A stretch of DNA of 64,000 bases from BOG-908 sp965198855 (GTDB taxonomy: Bacteria; Pseudomonadota; Alphaproteobacteria; Acetobacterales; Acetobacteraceae). The stretch covers positions 1,550,001 to 1,614,000 of the forward strand of contig CBDAPZ010000002.1 in NCBI GenBank assembly GCA_965198855.1, given 5' to 3'. Every line of letters starts with the position of its first letter. Positions within the stretch are counted from its first letter, which is position 1. Shown one piece after another: positions 58,733 to 64,000 of this stretch. The position numbers were made by a program, and so were the translations under genes. The notes under the pieces are model-generated. The model was given only the letters and a program-made list of their open reading frames with translations. It did no database searches and was not told the origin of the DNA.

Positions 58733-59847
58733 CAGGGCTTGCGGGCCGATGCGACGAACCAGGAGCGGAAGGTGCCAGCGGAGGTGTCCGAAAAACCGCC
58801 TTCCCCGCGTCGTGCCGCGAAGCTGGTGGCTTGGTAGCCGGTGAGCACATTGGGGAAGCCGGCTTTGTGCAGCAAATCCTGGTAGTCGGCGCTGATCGCT
58901 TCCTTCCAATTTGGTTCGTTGTTGTAATCGGCTTCCATCTCGCCGCAGATGCGTTCCCACAGACCGAGCGCCTCATAGCGGTTCGGCACTTCCAGATGCG
59001 CCATCACGCCGCCCGGACGCAGCAGGCGAAAGCCTTCCGCCATGATGGCCATCATCGCTGGCTCCGAGGTTTCATGAAGGAGCGCACACGAGAAAACCAG
59101 ATCGAATGATCCGGCTTCGAAGCGGGTGTGCTCCGCGTTGCCCTGCACGAAATGAATGCGTGCGCCGAGATGCGCCGCACGTGCATGGGCATAACGCAGC
59201 ACCGAACTGCCGACATCAATGGCGTAGGTGTCTGCCTCGGGAAAGGCTTTTGCTACCGGCACCACGCTCGCGCCGACGCCGCATCCCTGCTCCAGAATGC
59301 GCGCGGGTGCGAGATCGGGGTAACAGGCAAATATATGGGCGGCCAGCGTGTGGCCGCGCCCATCATTCATCAAACCGCCATTGCGGCCCAGCATGTAAAC
59401 CGCGCCGCCACGGTCCATCACCGCGCCTTGCGTCACATCGTCCATGTCACGCTGATACCCGCCGGGCATCATATGGATGTCGCCTTCGGTGATATAGGCA
59501 GGCTGCTCAAAATCCGGATCGAGCGTGAGGCTTCCGCCTGCGTCGGCTTCCGTCGCGAGCCGGTTCAGCGATTCTGATTGCCGTTCAACGCAGTTGGTGA
59601 CGACGTCCCACATCATTTCCTGCGACGTTCGCCGCACGCTGGCCCAGGCGCGAAAACCCTCATCCTCGTGCAGCTTCGCGTAGACCGCTGGGAGCTTGTC
59701 GTTCACCCGCGTGGCTGCGGCGAGTTCTTCCGTGCGGTCGCGATAGGCGTTGGCGATATCGCCGCCGAGATAGGCTTTTAGGTCGCGCACGAAAAGCTGC
59801 TGGGCGGCTTCGTCGTGGGTGGTTTGTGGCATCATGGGATGGGTCAT
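58732..59847 (-). CDS. SAM-dependent methyltransferase with N-terminal extension
   Basis: 371 aa. Motif I is ILEQGCGVGASVVPVA (about residues 183-198), the acidic loop AIDVGSSV, then GNAEHTRFEAGSFDLVFS and LRPGGVMAHLEV. About 175 N-terminal residues precede the Rossmann domain, unlike simple class I enzymes; they may form a substrate or partner domain. It sits between the 91-aa protein (4-bp overlap) and the first alpha/beta-fold protein (overlapping start). Confidence 0.83.
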   Translation of the reverse strand: MTHPMMPQTTHDEAAQQLFVRDLKAYLGGDIANAYRDRTEELAAATRVNDKLPAVYAKLHEDEGFRAWASVRRTSQEMMWDVVTNCVERQSESLNRLATEADAGGSLTLDPDFEQPAYITEGDIHMMPGGYQRDMDDVTQGAVMDRGGAVYMLGRNGGLMNDGRGHTLAAHIFACYPDLAPARILEQGCGVGASVVPVAKAFPEADTYAIDVGSSVLRYAHARAAHLGARIHFVQGNAEHTRFEAGSFDLVFSCALLHETSEPAMMAIMAEGFRLLRPGGVMAHLEVPNRYEALGLWERICGEMEADYNNEPNWKEAISADYQDLLHKAGFPNVLTGYQATSFAARRGEGGFSDTSAGTFRSWFVASARKP

Positions 59848-60119
59848 GCTGGCTCCCTTGCCGCATCCCGCAGCGGGCGGAATACGCGGCTGATCAGGTT
59901 CTTGCGCAAAGCTTCGCGCTCGGTGGTCGCTGCTGCATCCGGCGCAAACGCTTCGATCTTTTCACGCGATACTACGCCTGCAGCATCGAGCAGGCGCTCG
60001 GACGTGTCCAGCCTTTCGCGCAGCACGGCCAGTTCACCGGCAAGTGCCGTCACCATAGCGAGCAGCATGTCCTCGGTGGCGCTTTGGTTCGGAATGGGCA
60101 GGCGACGCTTGACGATCAT
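59844..60119 (-). CDS. Small protein of unknown function within the cluster
   Basis: 91 aa. Residues about 14-40 predict a leucine-rich amphipathic helix (MLLAMVTALAGELAVLRERL), ending with a basic tail. No family recognised. ATG 60119 has GGAGCGG upstream; GTG 60140 is an alternative. It overlaps the methyltransferase start by 4 bp and follows the second alpha/beta-fold gene by 92 bp, so it is inside one operon. Confidence 0.65.
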   Translation of the reverse strand: MIVKRRLPIPNQSATEDMLLAMVTALAGELAVLRERLDTSERLLDAAGVVSREKIEAFAPDAAATTEREALRKNLISRVFRPLRDAAREPA

Positions 60120-60211
60120 ATCCGCTCCACTGCGCGGCACGGCAGTTCGCCCATCGTCGCATTCCGCATGCAGCAGCGGCAATGCCAGCGAAAAATCTTC
60201 TCGCTCTGCGG

Positions 60212-61015
60212 TCAGACCAGGAATGCGCGCAGAGCCTGCACAAGGTCGTCCAGGCCCGCTTCGGGTTCGAAGATGTCGCGGGTGAGATTGGGCAGCATCG
60301 TGACCGTGCGGTTTGGAAACAGGCGGATGGCTTCCAGCGATTGCGGTGTAATCGCCTCGTTCGGCTGGGCCAGCAGCACCGGCTGCGTCACCAACGGCAG
60401 CCGCGTTTCGGGATCGTAGCTCCACACGCCGTTATAGGCCCACCAATAACGGTCCAGCGGCTTGGCGCGATCGGCAAAAACCTCTGCCGCACGCTGTATG
60501 GGGATGCCCGCATGACGCTGGGTGACGCAGAAATCCCAAAGCCCGCGCAGCCGGTCGATGATCTCCGCGCCATCCTCGGTCGGCGGCGGCGTGGCGCGGG
60601 CGCTGGCCAGGCGTTCCGCGCGCTCCGCCGGCGTGCGGCAGGGGATGCCGGTAAGCGCCAGGCGACCGACCCGGGCGGGATTGGCTAAGGCGAGTTCCAC
60701 GGACAGATAGGTGCCGGTGTGGAAGCCATAGACGTCAACCGGGCCGCTGATGCCAAGAGCCGCCAGGCCGTCTTCGAAGGCCGCGGCATAACCCGCGATG
60801 CTCAACGGCTCGGGCGGCGGATCGGACATGCCGTAGCCAGGCGTATCGAACGCGATCACCGTGCGATCGGCCGCCATGGCTTCGATGAGAAAGCGGTATT
60901 CGAGAATCGTGGAAGGATTTTGATGCAGCAGCACCAGCACCGGCTTGTCTATCCCGGTGCCAGCCATGACATAATGGAGCTGGCCAAAACGGCACTCCGT
61001 GTAAGCACGACGCAT
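60212..61015 (-). CDS. Second alpha/beta-hydrolase-fold protein lacking the Ser nucleophile
   Basis: 267 aa. The oxyanion segment is VLVLLHQNPSTI, then VIAFDTPGYGMSDPP, and the elbow is DVYGFHTGTYLS, where Ser is replaced by His (H99). The end of the fold (MLPNLTRDIFEP) has no His where GxH is expected. It resembles the first member of the cluster, although the two are only loosely similar outside the motifs. Top gene of the minus-strand operon; divergent from the M24 gene. Confidence 0.8.
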   Translation of the reverse strand: MRRAYTECRFGQLHYVMAGTGIDKPVLVLLHQNPSTILEYRFLIEAMAADRTVIAFDTPGYGMSDPPPEPLSIAGYAAAFEDGLAALGISGPVDVYGFHTGTYLSVELALANPARVGRLALTGIPCRTPAERAERLASARATPPPTEDGAEIIDRLRGLWDFCVTQRHAGIPIQRAAEVFADRAKPLDRYWWAYNGVWSYDPETRLPLVTQPVLLAQPNEAITPQSLEAIRLFPNRTVTMLPNLTRDIFEPEAGLDDLVQALRAFLV

Positions 61016-61258
61016 CTTCACCAAGAACCTCCCGATCGCGCTTGCACTCAGCCTCAGGTGCCGGCGCGTTGCCAATTGTGCGGGCGGGATGCTCGCCTAA
61101 TGAACAGATCACCTTGCGCTGTGGCGGCTCGTGGGCACATGGCCGTAAGCGTGACCGGAGAAGCGCTCGTCTCGGCCCCTCTGTGCGCCGAACCTGAAAG
61201 CTTCGGATGCGGCGGCGTGGCCGGTCATGCACCAAATGCGAATTGCGGGAGATCGAAG

Positions 61259-62545
61259 ATGTTGCTGAACCGGGCGCGCGCCAACCAGATCATGGACAAA
61301 TATGGGCTGGATGGCCTCGTAGCTGCCGTGCCGCACAACATCTATTACCTGACCGACCACTGGACCCCGCTGTTCCAGATGTCGCAGAATTTCACCTCCT
61401 ACGCCGTGCTGCCGCGAAACGAGGATGCACCGGCCGCCATTATCCTGCCGGCCTCGGTCATCTACCACCTCGAGCACAAGCCGAGCTGGGTGCCCAATGT
61501 GGTGGCCTACGCGATCCAGCTGAAGCCGCGTTCGCCTTCGATGGGACCGCGCGATTACGACACCACAACCGAGGAATACGTCGAGGACAGCGAGCCAGCC
61601 GTGGATCCGGATGCAATGCCAATGCCGTATCCGGTTCGCGCTGGCGCCGTGATGGCGCCGAGGGACCAGGCCTTGCTGGCGCGCTATGCCACGCAAAAAG
61701 GCAGGCTCGAGCCGACGGCTTTGTTTGCGTTGCGCCGCGCCTTGCGTGAAGCGGGGCTGGATAAGGCCAATCTCGGTGTGGATGATCCGCGCATACTGGG
61801 CTGGCTGAATGACATCGATGTACACGTCACGGGCCGTGATGCGATCAACATCTTTCGCGAAATTCGAATGGTGAAAAGCCTGCCGGAACTCGATCTGATG
61901 CGCAAGGTCGGCAAGATGACGGAAAGTGCGCTCAACGCGGTGATCGACGCGATCGAGCCCGGCGTGCCGCTGGAATCGCTGAACAAGGTGTTCTCCACTG
62001 CGTTGACGGAAATGGGTGGCCGCTCGGAATGGATCGTGGTGAACATACGCGGCCTTGCGACTGGCGAGATCGAAGCCAACGAGATCATGAAACTGGATTC
62101 CGTCGGCAGCTATCGCGGCTATAAAGGCGACGTCGGCCGCTCGGTCATCTGCGGCGAGCCCACGGAAGAAATGTTGCGCCGTAGCCGCGCCGTCACCCGC
62201 GGCCTGCAGGTTGCCTATGAAAACATCCGCCCCGGCAAGTCGTTGCGCGAAATCTCTCAACTCACGCTCGACACTGTGCACAGCGAAGGTTTTCCCGGTT
62301 TCGTCATCGCCGGCCCGCATGCGGTGGGCCTGGAGCATACTGACCACCCGACCTCGATCGGCTCGGAAATGCCGGGCTGCCACGAAATGTTCTTCGAGGA
62401 GAACATGGTGTTCACGCTCGACATGCCGTACCACGAATTCGGCTGGGGCACGACGCATGTGGAGGACATGATCATTGTCACCAAGGATGGCTGCGAAGCA
62501 ATCACCAGCATGGACACCTCGCTGCGCGTAAAGCCCCTGGCCTAA
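61259..62545 (+). CDS. M24 (creatinase/Xaa-Pro dipeptidase) family protein
   Basis: 428 aa. Residues 1-150 are the creatinase N-terminal domain; the pita-bread domain follows. Metal-site region: LDSVGSYRGYKGDVGRS gives the two Asp ligands, GPHAVGLEHTDHP the His, VFTLDMPYHEF replaces the usual Glu of TIEPG by Asp, and THVEDMIIVT holds the final Glu. It may be a dipeptidase, a creatinase-type amidinohydrolase or a lyase. ATG 61259 with GGGAGA upstream, 4 bp before the monooxygenase gene. Confidence 0.85.
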   Translation: MLLNRARANQIMDKYGLDGLVAAVPHNIYYLTDHWTPLFQMSQNFTSYAVLPRNEDAPAAIILPASVIYHLEHKPSWVPNVVAYAIQLKPRSPSMGPRDYDTTTEEYVEDSEPAVDPDAMPMPYPVRAGAVMAPRDQALLARYATQKGRLEPTALFALRRALREAGLDKANLGVDDPRILGWLNDIDVHVTGRDAINIFREIRMVKSLPELDLMRKVGKMTESALNAVIDAIEPGVPLESLNKVFSTALTEMGGRSEWIVVNIRGLATGEIEANEIMKLDSVGSYRGYKGDVGRSVICGEPTEEMLRRSRAVTRGLQVAYENIRPGKSLREISQLTLDTVHSEGFPGFVIAGPHAVGLEHTDHPTSIGSEMPGCHEMFFEENMVFTLDMPYHEFGWGTTHVEDMIIVTKDGCEAITSMDTSLRVKPLA

Positions 62546-62549
62546 ACCG

Positions 62550-63920
62550 ATGACCGCCCGCCAGATAAAACTGCTGCTGTTCCCGAATCTCTCCGGCGCG
62601 CATGTCGGCGGCTGGCGACATCCCAGCACGACGCTGGATCGCACGCACGACATGCGGCCTTATGTCGCCATGGCAAAGACCAGCGAACGCGGCCTGTTCG
62701 ACGCGATCTTCTTTGCCGACGCACAAGGTTTGCGGCAGATGTCGGACCGCGACGTCTATAGCCGCAACGAAGTGCCGCGCATGGAACCGGTGACTCTGCT
62801 TTCGGCCTTGTCGATGGTGACCGAACATCTCGGCCTGATCTCCACCCTCTCGACCAGTTACAACGAGCCCTATTCGGTCGCACGCCGGCTGGCCACGCTC
62901 GATCATATCAGCGGCGGTCGCGCCGGCTGGAACGTAGTGACCTCTACTAGTCAGAACGAAGCCCATAATTTCGGCCGTGATGCGCATTTCGGCCACGCCG
63001 AACGCTACGCGCGCGCCCGCGAGTTCATCGATGTCGTCAAAGGCCTTTGGGATAGCTGGGACGATGACGCGATTATCGCCGACAAGGATAGCGGGGTATT
63101 CTTCGACCCCGACAAATTGCATGGGCTTGATCATGCCGGCGAATTCTTCCGAGTCTCAGGTCCGCTAACCACATTGCGGGCGCCGCAGGGCTATCCCGTC
63201 ATCGTCCAGGCCGGCGCCTCCCCGGCCGGCTGCGCACTCGCCGCGGCCACTGCGGAACTGGTCTTCACCTCACACCCGAACCTGGCAAGTGCCCAGCGCT
63301 TCTATTCAAAATTGAAAAGCGATGTGGTGGCGGCAGGGCGCGATGCCGGCGATTTGCTGATTGTACCGGCAATTCAGCCGATCGTCGCGGACAGCATGGC
63401 GGAAGCGCAAGACCTTGCGCAGCAACTCAACGACCTGATCCACCCGAAGGTCGCCATCAACATGCTAGAGTTCGGTCTCGGCGGACATGTCGATCTCTCG
63501 TCCTGCGACCCTGACGGCCCATTACCGCCGATCCCGGAAACAGAGGCCTCCAAGTCCATCCAGGCACGCGTGCTGGAAATGGCAAAAGGCGAGCAACTGA
63601 CGATCGCACAGATCGCGCATCGCTTCGCCTCGTCGCGCACCAGCGCCTCGATCATCGGCACGCCGAAAATGGTAGCCGACGAACTTGAAGCCTGGTTCAG
63701 CGGAGGCGGTGCGGATGGGTTTGCATTGGCGCCCCCTGTGCTGCCGGTGAGCCTGGATGCGTTTGTCGATAAAGTGGTGCCTGAGCTGCAGCGGCGTGGG
63801 ATTTATCGCACACGGTATGAGGGGCGGACGCTGCGGGACAATCTGGGGCTTAAGCGGCCGGTAAGCCGTTATGAGATAAATCCGGAGTTGCATCGTGAGC
63901 CGGAGATTTGGGCGAAGTAA
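62550..63920 (+). CDS. FMN-dependent monooxygenase, NtaA/SnaA/DszA family
   Basis: 456 aa luciferase-like barrel. DHISGGRAGWNVVTSTSQNEAHNFG (about residues 112-136) is the NtaA/DszA hallmark, with FRVSGPLTTLRAPQGYPVIVQAGAS near 190 and SRTSASIIGTPKMVADELEAW near 365. Uses FMNH2 from a separate reductase to oxidise nitrogen-, sulfur- or ether-containing substrates. Starts 4 bp after the M24 gene. Confidence 0.92.
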   Translation: MTARQIKLLLFPNLSGAHVGGWRHPSTTLDRTHDMRPYVAMAKTSERGLFDAIFFADAQGLRQMSDRDVYSRNEVPRMEPVTLLSALSMVTEHLGLISTLSTSYNEPYSVARRLATLDHISGGRAGWNVVTSTSQNEAHNFGRDAHFGHAERYARAREFIDVVKGLWDSWDDDAIIADKDSGVFFDPDKLHGLDHAGEFFRVSGPLTTLRAPQGYPVIVQAGASPAGCALAAATAELVFTSHPNLASAQRFYSKLKSDVVAAGRDAGDLLIVPAIQPIVADSMAEAQDLAQQLNDLIHPKVAINMLEFGLGGHVDLSSCDPDGPLPPIPETEASKSIQARVLEMAKGEQLTIAQIAHRFASSRTSASIIGTPKMVADELEAWFSGGGADGFALAPPVLPVSLDAFVDKVVPELQRRGIYRTRYEGRTLRDNLGLKRPVSRYEINPELHREPEIWAK

Positions 63921-63925
63921 GGAAA

Positions 63926-63956
63926 ATGCTTCTTTTCTAAAGAGAAGAAGCAAAGA
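63926..63956. repeat. R1-like palindrome, copy e, after the monooxygenase gene
   Basis: GCTTCTTTTCT (63928-63938) pairs with AGAGAAGAAGC (63941-63951) except one G-T pair, followed by AAAGACC. It begins 7 bp after the monooxygenase stop and probably terminates transcription. The 44 bp to the window end hold no visible gene. Confidence 0.55.
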
Positions 63957-64000
63957 CCTTTGGGTCGCTGTCGCGGTTCTCTCCGGCAGCCTATGCCAAG

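Noticed and set aside
61259..62545. M24 protein as DMSP lyase DddP
   Set aside because: Length and N-terminal region do not resemble DddP; no substrate-specific residues could be confirmed.
1..64000. CRISPR array, tRNA genes, prophage or insertion sequences
   Set aside because: No regularly spaced repeats, no cloverleaf-type sequences and no transposase or integrase reading frames were found.

Overview
This 64 kb window reads as chromosome of a high-GC alphaproteobacterium, most likely a member of the Acetobacteraceae. That placement is inference from gene style: a short HPr kinase next to an AI-2E family protein, a ribF-ileS-lspA-DUF3035 block, many GTG/TTG starts and 4-bp ATGA/GTGA overlaps. 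Genes are packed at about one per kb with no gap above 300 bp. I see no rRNA, tRNA, CRISPR array, phage or transposase.

Layout. 0-2.1 kb: hprK end, AI-2E permease, MgtC-like protein. 2.2-7.4 kb: a same-strand run of methyltransferase, cyanase, MFS transporter and modABC molybdate uptake. 7.5-9.7 kb: CreA, a two-domain cold-shock protein and two small proteins. 9.8-15.7 kb: MarR regulator with thiolase, VOC protein, SnoaL-like protein, a KstD-type FAD dehydrogenase and a secreted alpha/beta hydrolase, which suggests lipid or steroid-like catabolism. 15.7-24.6 kb: an IclR-headed catabolic locus (Asp/Glu racemase-maleate isomerase family, PuuE-like deacetylase, 2-oxoacid dehydrogenase E1 alpha/beta, a free-standing lipoyl domain, a Gfo/Idh oxidoreductase and a DUF4286 protein), with a divergent isochorismatase-family amidase and a convergent aldehyde dehydrogenase.

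24.7-31.2 kb holds a GIY-YIG/Sel1 protein, peroxiredoxin, YqgE, DUF2721, DUF4112, a beta-helix membrane protein and a bestrophin. 31.2-35.6 kb is an exopolysaccharide-precursor operon (ugd, a glycosidase-like secreted protein, manC). Then come dapD, a glycosyltransferase/radical-SAM/glycosyltransferase operon with a large membrane protein, mutL, and the DUF3035-lspA-ileS-ribF block. 48-50.3 kb has small envelope proteins. 50.4-55.8 kb is a histidine-utilisation operon hutF-hutU-hutH-hutG without hutI. 55.9-57.3 kb is a toxin-antitoxin pair abutting recO. 57.9-63.9 kb is a divergent cluster with two alpha/beta-hydrolase-fold proteins that lack the catalytic Ser and His, a methyltransferase, a 91-aa protein, an M24 metallopeptidase-fold protein and an FMN monooxygenase.

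Three dispersed palindromic repeat families (called R1, R2 and R3 here) sit in many of the gaps. The most interesting items are the 57.9-63.9 kb cluster, the repeats (one of which has displaced the hutG translation signal), and the E2-less dehydrogenase/maleate-type locus.
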